Assembly: GCA_963765295.1 (NCBI GenBank)
Contig: CAVXVO010000005.1
Span: 496,001-560,000, forward strand
Source: PALSA-612 sp963765295
GTDB taxonomy: Bacteria; Actinomycetota; Thermoleophilia; Gaiellales; Gaiellaceae
Direction: 5' to 3'
Length of the DNA: 64,000 nucleotides
This document shows, one piece after another, positions 34,434 to 42,562 of this stretch. Each line of letters starts with the position of its first letter. Position 1 is the stretch's first letter. A program made the translations under genes and the position numbers. The notes beneath the pieces were generated by a model. That model searched no databases and had not been told where the DNA came from. It saw only the letters and a program-made list of their open reading frames with translations.

Positions 34434-35621
34434 CTAGGAGCGGCAGGGCTTGCTCGTCTCGACCCGGGGCACCGAGAACCTCGGGGCGCGCAGGTCGCGG
34501 TGCGATAAGTCGAGTGCAGAGGCGAGGTTGGCTGCGCTCGCGTCACGCAGCGAGAGCGCGGGCAGGCCGAAACGCCACTGGATCAGCTTCAGGATCGATG
34601 CATGGTCGAAGACGGTGTGGTCGACATGGCCTCGGCGTGCGAACGGCGAGACGAGCAGCGTCGGCACGCGGAAGCCGCGCAGGGCGTGCAGCCGGTTGAC
34701 GTCGGGCGCGAGCGTCGGCGGGACGTGCTCGAAGAAGCCGCCCCACTCGTCGAACGTGATCACGAGCAGCGTCCGCGGCCAGGCAGGGCTCGTCGTCACG
34801 GCCGTGTAGACCTGCGACATGAACCACTCGCCCGCCCGGATGTCGGACGGCGGATGGTCGTCGGTTCCGAGGCCGAGGACGGGCAGCGTGTAGGCGGGGT
34901 CGACGTAGGAGACGGCGGGCAGTCGGCCGGTCCGGCAGTCGCGCTGGAAGTCGGCCCAGGTGTGCGTGATGCTCGCGTACCGCGTTCCCCAGAGCCCGAG
35001 GTAGGAGAAGTTTCGCCGGTAGTAGCGCGCCGGGATCCGCCGTTCGGCGAGCTCGTCCCAGATCGTGCGCAGGCCGCTCGGCACGGGCAGGTCGGTCGTG
35101 CGGTCGGTCCGGCCCGCGTGGAGGTACATGCGGTTCGACATCGTCGGGCCCATGATCGGCGCGAAGTACCGGTCGCAGACCGTCCAGGCGGGAGCGGCGG
35201 CTCCGAGGAACGCGAGATCCGGCTGCGCGTAGTAGCCGATCGCGTACACGTCGTTCGCGCCTGCGCGGAGAAAGCCGTCGCACCTGCCGTTGTCGTAGGC
35301 GACCCGGCTCGCGAAGTAGCCGTGATCGGGGTCGGAGTAGCCGCAACCCTGGAAGTCGGGCGCCAGACGATGCGTGCTGTGGGCGACGCCTCGCCTGTCC
35401 GTGTACGTCAGGCCGGCCTGCTTGCCGTCCGCGCCGGGCAGCCAGCCGAGCAGGTGATCGAACGATCGGTTCTCCATCACGAGCACGACGATGTGGTCGA
35501 TGCCGGAGCGGTCGGGCCCCGGAAGCCCGGCGGCCACGGCGCGAGGCGCGAGCCTGAGCGCGCCGAGCGTGCCCGCCGCGCCTACGAGGAACTGCCTGCG
35601 CGAAACCCCGCCCGCGCTCAT
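34434..35621 (-). CDS. Tat-exported phospholipase C / acid phosphatase-type hydrolase
   Basis: 395 residues from ATG 35621. Twin-arginine signal SRRQFLVGAAG; then the phosphoesterase core GIDHIVVLVMENRSFDHLLGWLPG (metal/active-site ENRSFDH), FDEWGGFFEHV, and PFARRGHVDHTVFDHASILK. These are the hallmarks of the bacterial PLC/AcpA phosphoesterase family. Cleaves phospholipids or phosphomonoesters outside the cell. Confidence 0.9.
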   Translation of the reverse strand: MSAGGVSRRQFLVGAAGTLGALRLAPRAVAAGLPGPDRSGIDHIVVLVMENRSFDHLLGWLPGADGKQAGLTYTDRRGVAHSTHRLAPDFQGCGYSDPDHGYFASRVAYDNGRCDGFLRAGANDVYAIGYYAQPDLAFLGAAAPAWTVCDRYFAPIMGPTMSNRMYLHAGRTDRTTDLPVPSGLRTIWDELAERRIPARYYRRNFSYLGLWGTRYASITHTWADFQRDCRTGRLPAVSYVDPAYTLPVLGLGTDDHPPSDIRAGEWFMSQVYTAVTTSPAWPRTLLVITFDEWGGFFEHVPPTLAPDVNRLHALRGFRVPTLLVSPFARRGHVDHTVFDHASILKLIQWRFGLPALSLRDASAANLASALDLSHRDLRAPRFSVPRVETSKPCRS

Positions 35622-35810
35622 GGGCCGCACGATACGCGAGGCCGCCGGTCGAGGGCTCGAACACACCGGTGGCGGCGTTTGCGGGTCATCCTCGCGGTCA
35701 GCCGATCGGAGGATGCCGACTTCGGCGGCCCGCGCCTAGCCTTGAGCTCTCCGGCCGCATGCGACGAGCCTTTATCCCTCCGGCAAGTCGCACCAGAAGC
35801 GACCGGAACC

Positions 35811-35851
35811 GAAGACCCGCCGGTCGCCTGCCCAAGCGGGTCTTCGTTTTT
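35811..35851 (+). terminator. Strong plus-strand terminator without a gene before it
   Basis: 10-bp perfect stem (GAAGACCCGC at 35811-35820 with GCGGGTCTTC at 35836-35845) and 15-base loop, then GTTTTT. No plus-strand gene ends nearby, so it may end a short RNA or a lost gene between 35640 and 35810; on the minus strand there is no T-run. Confidence 0.65.
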
Positions 35852-35858
35852 CCTCGGG

Positions 35859-36428
35859 TTAGCGGTGCCGCCGGTAGTGCAGCTCGACGACCCCGTTCCT
35901 GGAGGCGTTGCTGGAGACCAGGTCGAGCCGGTAGGACTTGGGGACGTCGTCGAACAGCCGGGTGCCCTCGTCCGCAACGTAGGGGTGCAAGCCCAGGTAG
36001 AACTCGTCGAGCAGGTCGAGCCGCATCAGCGACCGCCAGAGGCTGACGCCGCCCCAGACCAGGATGTGGCCGTCGCCGCCTTGCCTGAGCTTGTCGATCT
36101 CTTCTGCCGTGTCACCAGTGGCGATCGTGGTGTTGGCCCACTCGGCCGTCTCCAGGGTCCGGGAGAAGACGACCTTGCGCCCCGCGTTCAGGATGCCGGC
36201 CCACGGGTGGTCGGTGGCCGTCGGGAGGGATCCGGCCATGCCCTCGTAGGCATGGCGGCCCATGATGTGCGCGTGCGCGCTCTGGAGAAGGTCGAGTGTC
36301 TGCTCGTCGTCGTCCGGGCCGCCGTGCTCGTCGAGCAGCTCGAAGCAGAACCGGTAGTACTCGGTGCCCTTGTCGGCGAGAAGGCCGTTGAGTGAGTAGT
36401 GGAACACCATCGCGATCAGCTTCCGCAT
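35859..36428 (-). CDS. Dihydrofolate reductase family protein (RibD_C)
   Basis: 189 residues. AMVFHYSLNGLLADKGTEY start, HIMGRHAYEGMAG, KVVFSRTL and HILVWGGVSLWRSLMRLDLLDEFYLG are the RibD_C signatures. It is a paralogue of 22641-23286. Likely an NADPH-dependent reductase; substrate unknown. Confidence 0.85.
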   Translation of the reverse strand: MRKLIAMVFHYSLNGLLADKGTEYYRFCFELLDEHGGPDDDEQTLDLLQSAHAHIMGRHAYEGMAGSLPTATDHPWAGILNAGRKVVFSRTLETAEWANTTIATGDTAEEIDKLRQGGDGHILVWGGVSLWRSLMRLDLLDEFYLGLHPYVADEGTRLFDDVPKSYRLDLVSSNASRNGVVELHYRRHR

Positions 36429-36602
36429 GGTCAGAGCTCCTTGGTCTCGGGTCGTGTGAGGACCGTGCTTGGTGGGGGAATGTCCTGCGCTGGTGCTTCA
36501 GACGCCGCCGCCGCCCGGAAATCATCGGTGCCCGGTCAATACGAGAAGATTGGCATCGTTGGCTGACGCCGACCCGGGACCGCGACACGACAGGAGATGC
36601 TG

Positions 36603-36917
36603 ATGCCAATCGAAGTGCACGTCACAGGACGCATCGTTCTCGGGCGGTTCGCCGAGTTCGTTTCCGCCGCGGAGAAGTGGCGACGGTTTCGCGCCGAGCG
36701 CGGAGATGCCGACTGCCGCATCCTGCAAGCGCTGTCGGGCGAGATGAACGCCGTCCGGCTGGTCTTCGCCTATCCCGATCTTGGCACCTACGAGCAAGAA
36801 GAAGCACGTAACTCGGTCGATCCAGACTACGCTCGGATGGCGGGAGCGATGCCGTTCGTACCCGATAGCCTCGCCTATCAGATCTATCGCGACGCGGAAG
36901 CCGCTCCGCACGACTAG
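36603..36917 (+). CDS. Hypothetical protein, dimeric alpha-beta barrel-like
   Basis: 104 residues from ATG 36603, 6 bases after AGGAG. Strand-helix-strand order (VHVTGRIVLG, EFVSAAEKWRRF, RILQALSGEMNAVRLVFAYPD, TYEQEE) fits a dimeric ferredoxin-like barrel. No catalytic residue can be named. Confidence 0.6.
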   Translation: MPIEVHVTGRIVLGRFAEFVSAAEKWRRFRAERGDADCRILQALSGEMNAVRLVFAYPDLGTYEQEEARNSVDPDYARMAGAMPFVPDSLAYQIYRDAEAAPHD

Positions 36918-36943
36918 CGTCACAACCAGGGGGGATCGTCCAC

Positions 36944-37417
36944 ATGTCGGAGGTGGCACTTCGGCCGGTAGAAGTCGCGGATCTCGACGCGATCTTCGAG
37001 CAGATGCGCGATCCGGAGTCGGTACGCATGGCGGCGTTCACAGCTGAAGACCCGAGCGATCGAAGCGCCTTCGACGCCCACATGACGAAGATCATGTCCT
37101 CGTCCGAGAACAGGCTTCGGGCCATCATCCGCGATTCTCTGCTCGTCGGCACCGTCGCGAGCTACGTCTCCGAGGGAGTGACGGAGGTCACCTACTGGAT
37201 AGATCGCACGTGCTGGGGGCAAGGGATTGCAACGCAGGCCCTTGGCCTGCTCCTCGAGGAGATCTCGGTTCGGCCGATCCGGGCCCGTGCTGCGAGCGAC
37301 AACGCCGGCTCGCTACGAGTGCTTCAGAAGGCGGGCTTCCACCCGATCGGTACGGAGGTGTCCTTTGCCCCGGCACGCGCCGCCGAGATCGAGGAGACCA
37401 TTCTCGAGCTGCCCTGA
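36944..37417 (+). CDS. GNAT (RimJ/RimL-type) N-acetyltransferase
   Basis: 157 residues. LRPVEVADLDAIFEQMRDPE start; acetyl-CoA loop in YWIDRTCWGQGIATQAL (Q/RxxGxG/A-like GQGIAT); ARAASDNAGSLRVLQKAGF is the conserved late strand-helix. Acetylates an N-terminal or small-molecule amine. Confidence 0.9.
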   Translation: MSEVALRPVEVADLDAIFEQMRDPESVRMAAFTAEDPSDRSAFDAHMTKIMSSSENRLRAIIRDSLLVGTVASYVSEGVTEVTYWIDRTCWGQGIATQALGLLLEEISVRPIRARAASDNAGSLRVLQKAGFHPIGTEVSFAPARAAEIEETILELP

Positions 37418-37918
37418 GGGCAACTGAGGGAACAAGGGACCGGGAACGGTACGGTTTGCTTCGCGGGAGCCGTTAGCTCAGGCCGATTTCGTCGGCGCAT
37501 GCGGCGTACGCCGTGTGCAGGAAGTGCGGAAACCTTGCCGGTGCGGTCGGCGGCATAGAGCTGAGTGAGCACGGTCGCCAAACCGACGGCCCGGCACGAT
37601 CCAAGCCTCCGGATTCACTGGGCAAGGACGCTCGTCCGTCGTAGGTTGACCTCGAGCCGCAGCTCTGGGCTGTCTACGGCGAGTCTCCGGGCGATCTAGC
37701 CGCTCGGCGCCCGCCACACCGCCTACACGCCCGCGTCGTCCGGCAACGCGGCGAGCAGTTCGAGCGCCTGCCATTCCGGGCCGAGCCAGGAGCGGCGCGG
37801 ATGCTCGCGCGGCGGCCCGAGCACCTTGACCTCGCGTTCTTTGACGCCAGCCGCCCCAGCAAGGAGACTGCGGCGGACGAGACGAAAACACATCTCGCCT
37901 GGGACGGAAGGAGCACGT
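37418..37918. other. Intergenic stretch before the collagen-like gene
   Basis: About 500 bases without a supported gene. The minus strand near 37723-37860 reads like the end of a decayed protein, but I cannot identify it. The promoter of the collagen-like gene must lie here. Confidence 0.4.
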
Positions 37919-38617
37919 ATGCATCGACTTCGAAGCCTGAGCCGAGGTGGGCGGCTTGTGCTGGCGCTCGCGGTTGGTGGCGCGGTGTTCGGGATCGCGA
38001 CCGCTGTCCAGGCGAGCATCCCGGACGCGTCCGGCGTGATTCACGGCTGTTACAACACGAGCCTTGCGCACGGCAACCCGACGGGGGCGTTGCGGGTGAT
38101 CGATACGTCCAAGATCAACGGGAACTGCGCGTCGTGGGAGGTGCCGTTGAACTGGAGCGCGAACGCAGGCGCCACCGGAGCGACTGGCTCGACCGGCCCA
38201 ACGGGTCCAACCGGTCCAACCGGCGCAACAGGCCCGACCGGGGCGAGCGGCACACCCGACATATGGAGCGCTGCAGTTGCTCCGCCCAACGCGGCGATCG
38301 CTCTCAGCAACTCGCAGACGCTCTTGCTCACGAAGTCGGTTCCCGCGGGAACGTTCCTGATCCAAGCCAAGCTAGGCGCCCACGCTGGGACAGCACACCT
38401 CTCCGTATTTTGCTCTCTCACTCCTGACGACCTCGTGACCCAGTGGGACAACAGCGGCAACAGCACAAATACCGCCGGCGACGAGATCGACTTGCCTCTC
38501 CAAGCGGTCGAGACGCTCGCGGCCCCGACCACGATCCAGCTCTACTGCGCGGCCAGCGGAGCCGCGTTCGCCGACTGGGTGAAGCTAACCGCAATCCCAA
38601 TCGGAACCGTTCATTGA
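37919..38617 (+). CDS. Secreted collagen-like repeat protein
   Basis: 232 residues from ATG 37919 after GGAAGGAG. Signal peptide (RLVLALAVGGAVFGIATAVQA), then a short domain (ASGVIHGCYN, GALRVIDTSKINGNCASWE), ten Gly-x-Thr/Pro triplets (GATGATGSTGPTGPTGPTG and on), and a 100-residue beta-rich C-terminal domain. G-x-T rather than G-P-P triplets are usual in bacterial collagen-like surface proteins. Surface filament or adhesion role presumed. Confidence 0.8.
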   Translation: MHRLRSLSRGGRLVLALAVGGAVFGIATAVQASIPDASGVIHGCYNTSLAHGNPTGALRVIDTSKINGNCASWEVPLNWSANAGATGATGSTGPTGPTGPTGATGPTGASGTPDIWSAAVAPPNAAIALSNSQTLLLTKSVPAGTFLIQAKLGAHAGTAHLSVFCSLTPDDLVTQWDNSGNSTNTAGDEIDLPLQAVETLAAPTTIQLYCAASGAAFADWVKLTAIPIGTVH

Positions 38618-38640
38618 CCTCCCGTTAACCGACGACTCAG

Positions 38641-38670
38641 GCGGGCGGTTCTCGGCAACGAGCCGCCCGC
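38641..38670 (+). terminator. Terminator hairpin after collagen-like gene
   Basis: GCGGGCGG / CCGCCCGC outer stem with an inner CTCG/CGAG stem and GCAA tetraloop. No T-run. Lies 24 bases after the stop. Confidence 0.6.
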
Positions 38671-38785
38671 TCCCGCGTCTAAGGCCGCCAGGAGTCGCCC
38701 AGGCACGCAAACCCTCAGTCCTCGGTGATCCCGAACCGCTTGCACGTCGCCGGGTCGATCAGATCCGCCCGCCTTCCGAATCAGC

Positions 38786-39083
38786 GCTCTCGGCACTCCG
38801 CTCGATCCCAGCAAGCTTTCTCGCGGGTACATGCCGCCGGCGCTCACCCGGGCGAAGATCGACAAGCCGTTCCGCGTCTGGCACGACCTGCGGCATACAA
38901 GCCCTCACCCACGAAGCGGCGGCAGGAAACCCTCAGGCGTACATTCAGTTGAAGGCAGGGCACTCCCAGGGGTCGATCACGGAGCGGTACATCCACGCCG
39001 CCCAGGTCATTTTCCCCGGGGCCGCAGCCCGCGGTGAGGAGCGCATGTTCGGGCTGTCCGGTAGCAAATCCGGTAGCAACTAG
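38786..39083 (+). pseudogene. Tyrosine recombinase (integrase) C-terminal remnant
   Basis: Only the last hundred residues are left: ALGTPLDPSKLSRGYMPPAL, RVWHDLRHT (catalytic R of box II with H), then after a one-base shift near 38899 ALTHEAAAGNPQAYIQLKAGHS (box II continued) and ITERYIHA (nucleophile Tyr). No N-terminal domain is present. It points towards tRNA-Asn 56 bases away, as an integrase next to its attachment site would. Confidence 0.8.
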
Positions 39084-39107
39084 CCACCGCGTTTTCTCTC
39101 TAGACGA

Positions 39108-39136
39108 AGAAAGCCCCTCGTCTGCAGGGGCTTTCT
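39108..39136. terminator. Bidirectional terminator by tRNA-Asn
   Basis: 11-bp stem AGAAAGCCCCT / AGGGGCTTTCT with a 7-base loop. On the minus strand it terminates tRNA-Asn; on the plus strand it follows the integrase remnant. Confidence 0.75.
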
Positions 39137-39138
39137 GA

Positions 39139-39211
39139 CTCCCCGGGTTGGACTCGAACCAACAACCCTCCGGTTAACAGCCGGATGCTCTGCCAATTGA
39201 GCTACCGGGGA
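39139..39211 (-). tRNA. tRNA-Asn(GTT)
   Basis: 73 nt. Acceptor TCCCCGG / CCGGGGA, D arm with AATTGGCAGAGC, anticodon loop CTGTTAA (GTT), T arm with TTCGAGT. CCA not encoded. Confidence 0.95.
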
Positions 39212-39237
39212 CCGGCCGTCAAGCGGCAGGGGCAATC

Positions 39238-39853
39238 TTACCGGCTCGAAAGCGCGCTCCTCAGCTGCGCGGCGGCAGCCTCGGGGTCGGCGGCAGCGCC
39301 GATCGCGCGCACGACGGCGATCCGCTCGGCGCCGGCTGCGACGACGTCGTGCACGTTGGCCTCGTCGATGCCGCCGATCGCGAACCACGGCTGCCGCGCG
39401 TGCTCGGCGGCGTAGCGCGACGAGCTCGAGGCCGACGGCGGGCCGGCCCTCCTTCGTCGGAGTCGCATGGACGGGGCCGACCCCGATGTAGTCGGCGTCG
39501 GCCCCGTCGATCTCGTCGGTGGCGTGTGTAGAGAGCCCCACCGCCACGCCGAAGCGCCGTGCCACGTCGACCGGCAGGTCGTCCTGGCCCACGTGCACGA
39601 AGTCCGCGCCGATCAGCGCCGCCAGGTCGGGCCGGTCGTTGACGACGAGCGGCACACCGAGCCGTTCCGTCACCCGTCGCGCCTCGTGCAGCACGGGCAC
39701 GAGCTCGGAGTCGCCCAGTTCCTTGTCCCGGATCTGGACCATGTCGACGCCGCCGCGCACTGCCGCTTCGAGGAACGCGGTCAGATCGGGCCGGGCCGCA
39801 GTGATCAGGTAGAGGCGCGGAAGCTCAGCCGCCGGCAACGGGTCGTGCGACAA
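39238..39853 (-). pseudogene. thiE: Thiamine-phosphate synthase ThiE, frameshifted as sequenced
   Basis: Starts inside the end of thiS (29-base overlap). Motifs: LYLITAARPDLTAFLEAAV, GGVDMVQIRDKELGDSEL, VVNDRPDLAALIGADFVHVGQDDLP, YIGVGPVHATPTKEG. A base insertion near 39420 shifts the frame; in the other frame the C-terminus continues RYAAEHARQPWFAIGGI and GAERIAVVRAIGAA to the stop at 39238. Couples the thiazole and pyrimidine units into thiamine phosphate. Last gene of the thiG-thiS-thiE operon. Confidence 0.88.
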
Positions 39854-40025
39854 CGATCGTGTCTCCCTCCTCGAGCGAGACGCGCTCGTAGCGATCGCGC
39901 TCGACCGGCTCGCCGTTTCGCTCCACGAGCGCGTACGGGCCTTCGACGCCGAGCTCGCCGAGCAGCCGCGACACCGTCGCCTCGGGCTCGAGGTCGAGCT
40001 CCTTCCCGTTGCAGACCACCTTCAC
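39825..40025 (-). CDS. thiS: Sulfur carrier protein ThiS
   Basis: 66 residues from GTG 40025, overlapping the thiG stop as GTGA. Beta-grasp ubiquitin-like fold: VVCNGKELDLEPEATVSRLL, and the C-terminal diglycine VARPVAGG that carries the thiocarboxylate. Gives sulfur to ThiG for thiazole formation. The activating enzyme ThiF/MoeB is not in the window. Confidence 0.92.
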   Translation of the reverse strand: MKVVCNGKELDLEPEATVSRLLGELGVEGPYALVERNGEPVERDRYERVSLEEGDTIVVARPVAGG

Positions 40026-40793
40026 GACGTGACGAGGCCCGTGATCGGGCTGGACGGTCGCGCCTCGCGCGACTCGTCGATCAGGCCGGCGAGGTACGCG
40101 CTCCGCCCCGCCTCGACGCCGAGCGCAAACGCGCGTGCCATCGCGACCGGGTCGCCCGCGAGCCCGATCGCCGTGTTCGCGAGCACACCGTCGGCGCCGA
40201 GCTCCATGCACTCGGCCGCCTGCGACGGCGCCGCCAGCCCCGCGTCGACGATCACCGGCACCTCGGCCTGCTCGATCATGATCTCGATCGTCGTGCGCAG
40301 CTTGAGCCCGCGCCCGGAGCCGATCGGCGCCGCGAGCGGCATCACCGTCGCGCAGCCGGCCGCCTCGAGCTTCCGCTGCAGGACGGGATCCGGCAGGACG
40401 TACGGCAGCACGGTGAATCCGTCCTCGACGAGCTGCACCGCCGCCTGCAGCGTCTGCTCGCCGTCCGGAAGCAGGTAGCGCGGGTCGGGGATCACCTCCA
40501 GCTTGATCCAGTCGGGCAGGCCGCCTGCGCGGGCGAGCCGGGCGACGCGTACGGCCTCCTCGGCGGTCTGGCACCCCGCGGTGTTCGGGAGCAGGGCCAC
40601 GCCCGTCCGGCAGCCAGTCCGTGATCGCCTCGCCGATCTCGTCGAGGTCGACGCGGCGAACCGCGACCGTCACGAGCTCGCAGCCAGAGGCGACGACGGC
40701 GTCGCGCATGACCTCGAGGGACGGGTACTTCCCCGTTCCCGTGATCAGCCGCGAACGGAACTCCCGGCCGGCGATGACGAGTGGATCGCTCAC
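40022..40793 (-). pseudogene. thiG: Thiazole synthase ThiG, frameshifted as sequenced
   Basis: GTG 40793 (MSDPLVIAGREFRSRLITGTG) behind GGAGGAC. The early frame carries GKYPSLEVMRDAVVASGCELVTVAVRR; an extra base near 40607 shifts the frame, and the rest continues VALLPNTAGCQTAEEAVRVA, DWIKLEVIPDPRYLLPD, VIVDAGLAAPSQAAECMELGADGVLANTAI and ends at 40022. ThiG condenses deoxyxylulose phosphate, dehydroglycine and ThiS sulfur. Controlled by the TPP riboswitch upstream. Confidence 0.9.
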
Positions 40794-40801
40794 CTCTGTC
40801 C

Positions 40802-40876
40802 TCCCTGCGCTGGCATGACCCAGATCAGGTTCCGCGGTCGCGCGCCTCGTGGCCGCCTCTCAGCCCCCGTCAGGGA
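40802..40876 (-). promoter_or_regulatory. TPP (THI-box) riboswitch
   Basis: On the minus strand: P1 TCCCTG / CAGGGA, the conserved GGGGGCTGAGAGG of the pyrimidine-sensing arm, and ACCTGATCTGGGTCATGCC of the pyrophosphate arm. All hallmarks of the THI box are present. The ribosome-binding site GGAGGAC overlaps the 3' edge of P1 and lies directly before thiG, so translational control is likely. Confidence 0.93.
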
Positions 40877-40897
40877 CTCCCGCGCCGCAAGCGTAGC

Positions 40898-42547
40898 CTA
40901 CGAGAGAGCCTCGAGCGCCTTGCGCACCCGCTCGAGCTTCTCCTGGAGCTCGAGCGTGCGCGAGAGGTCGCCGTTGGTGCGCGCCAGCTGGCGGCGGAGG
41001 TCGCGCTCGGTGAGACGCAGGAGCAATTCCTTGGCCGTGCGCTCGTCGATCTTCTCGGCGAGCGCACGCGCGTCGAGCTCGGCGATCAGGGGCACGAGCT
41101 CCTCGGCAGGCTCGCCGCCCTGGACGAGGTGGATGCGGAGGGCGCGGTGGCGCTCGGAGTCGAAGGCCTCCGGCTCGAGCTCCGCGAGGGACGGCACGAG
41201 TTGCGCATGCGCGATGCAGCCGGCGAGCGTGTCCCGCTCGAGCCGGTCGCCCGCCTCGAGCACCTTGGGCGAGAGCGTCCCCGTGGCGGCGCGTGTCCGC
41301 GATGCAAGCCCGGCCTGAAGGTCCGCCGGCAGGTCGAGCCGGTCGGCCGCGAGGCGAACGGCGTCCTGATGGTCGGGCGAGTCCTCGGTGCGGCCGAGGA
41401 TCTCGCGGATGCGGACGAACGCCTCCTGCCGGTCGGCGGCGCGGTCGATCTCGACCCGCACCCGGTAGACGAGATAGGGCTCGGCGGACGCGAGGCGCTG
41501 CTCGAAGCCGGCTGCGAGGTCGGCCGGGTCGGCGTCCGGGGGCAGCGTCACCACCTTGATCACGAAGCCCTGCTCGGCCGCGAGCTCCATTCCGCGGAGC
41601 GTCGCCGCCTCGCCGGCCGCGTCGCCGTCGAAGCAGAGCCAGAGGTTCCGCGTCAGCCGCGAGAGCTGCCGCAGGTGCCGGTCGGTGAGTGCGGTGCCCA
41701 TCGACGCGACCACGGGCTCGAGCCCTTCCTGGCGCAATGCGATCACGTCGGTGTTTCCCTCGACGACGACCGCGCGGTCCTGCTTCGCGATCGCCGCGCG
41801 GGCGAGGTCGAGGCCGTACAGGATCGCGCCCTTCTGGAACAGGTCGCTCTCCGGCGAGTTGACGTACTTCGCCTGCAGCGGGTCGTCCTCGCGCAGCTTG
41901 CGCGCCTGGAAGCCGAGCACGCGGCCGCGCGCGTCGGAGAGCGGGAAGACGATGCGCTGCGTGAAGTAGTCGTTGCCGCGGCGGTTGACGAGGCCGGCCG
42001 TGAGCAGCTCCTCGTCCGTGAACTCGCGCTCGCGGGCCTTCTGCGCCAGCGTCTTCCCTCCCGGCGCGAACCCGAGCCGGAACGCACGGCAGATCTCCTC
42101 GCCGAGGCCGCGCCCGGCGAGGTAGGCCCGCGCGTCGTCGGCACCGCTCGACTCCCACAGGCAGCGCTCGTAGAACGCCGTCGCCGCGGCGAGCAGCTCC
42201 CCGAGCCGATCGCGTCGCCGCCGCTCGGCCTCGATGCGCGGCGACACCTCCTCGTACTCGAGCTCGACCCGGAAGCGGTCGGCGAGCCATTCGACCGCGC
42301 CGGAGAAATCCAGGTTCTCGGTCTCCTTGACGAACGAGATCAGGTCACCGCCCGCGCCGCAGCCGAAGCAGTAGTACAGCTTGTCGACGGCGTTCACCGA
42401 GAAGCTCGGCGTCCGCTCCTCGTGGAACGGGCAGCGTCCCGTGTAGCGCGCGCCTGCCTTGCGGAGCTGCGTGCGTGCGCCGACGACGTCCAGCATGTCC
42501 CCGGCCGCCTTCACGGCCTCGACCGACTCGGGCTTGATCCGCGCCAC
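40898..42547 (-). CDS. dnaG: DNA primase DnaG
   Basis: 549 residues. Zinc finger CPFHEERTPSFSVN and YYCFGCGAGGD; RNA-polymerase basic region GLGEEICRAFRLGFAPG; Toprim core with VVVEGNTDVIAL and CFDGDAAGEAA; C-terminal helicase-binding helices. Makes primers for replication. Somewhat shorter than E. coli DnaG (581 residues). Its first codon lies 15 bases after the stop of dgt. Confidence 0.95.
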   Translation of the reverse strand: MARIKPESVEAVKAAGDMLDVVGARTQLRKAGARYTGRCPFHEERTPSFSVNAVDKLYYCFGCGAGGDLISFVKETENLDFSGAVEWLADRFRVELEYEEVSPRIEAERRRRDRLGELLAAATAFYERCLWESSGADDARAYLAGRGLGEEICRAFRLGFAPGGKTLAQKAREREFTDEELLTAGLVNRRGNDYFTQRIVFPLSDARGRVLGFQARKLREDDPLQAKYVNSPESDLFQKGAILYGLDLARAAIAKQDRAVVVEGNTDVIALRQEGLEPVVASMGTALTDRHLRQLSRLTRNLWLCFDGDAAGEAATLRGMELAAEQGFVIKVVTLPPDADPADLAAGFEQRLASAEPYLVYRVRVEIDRAADRQEAFVRIREILGRTEDSPDHQDAVRLAADRLDLPADLQAGLASRTRAATGTLSPKVLEAGDRLERDTLAGCIAHAQLVPSLAELEPEAFDSERHRALRIHLVQGGEPAEELVPLIAELDARALAEKIDERTAKELLLRLTERDLRRQLARTNGDLSRTLELQEKLERVRKALEALS

Positions 42548-42562
42548 TCTTCGAGACTCCAG

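Noticed and set aside
37723..38019. Minus-strand frame with a protein-like end before the collagen-like gene
   Set aside because: Half of it is antisense to the collagen-like signal peptide; the rest could be a remnant but matches no family I know.
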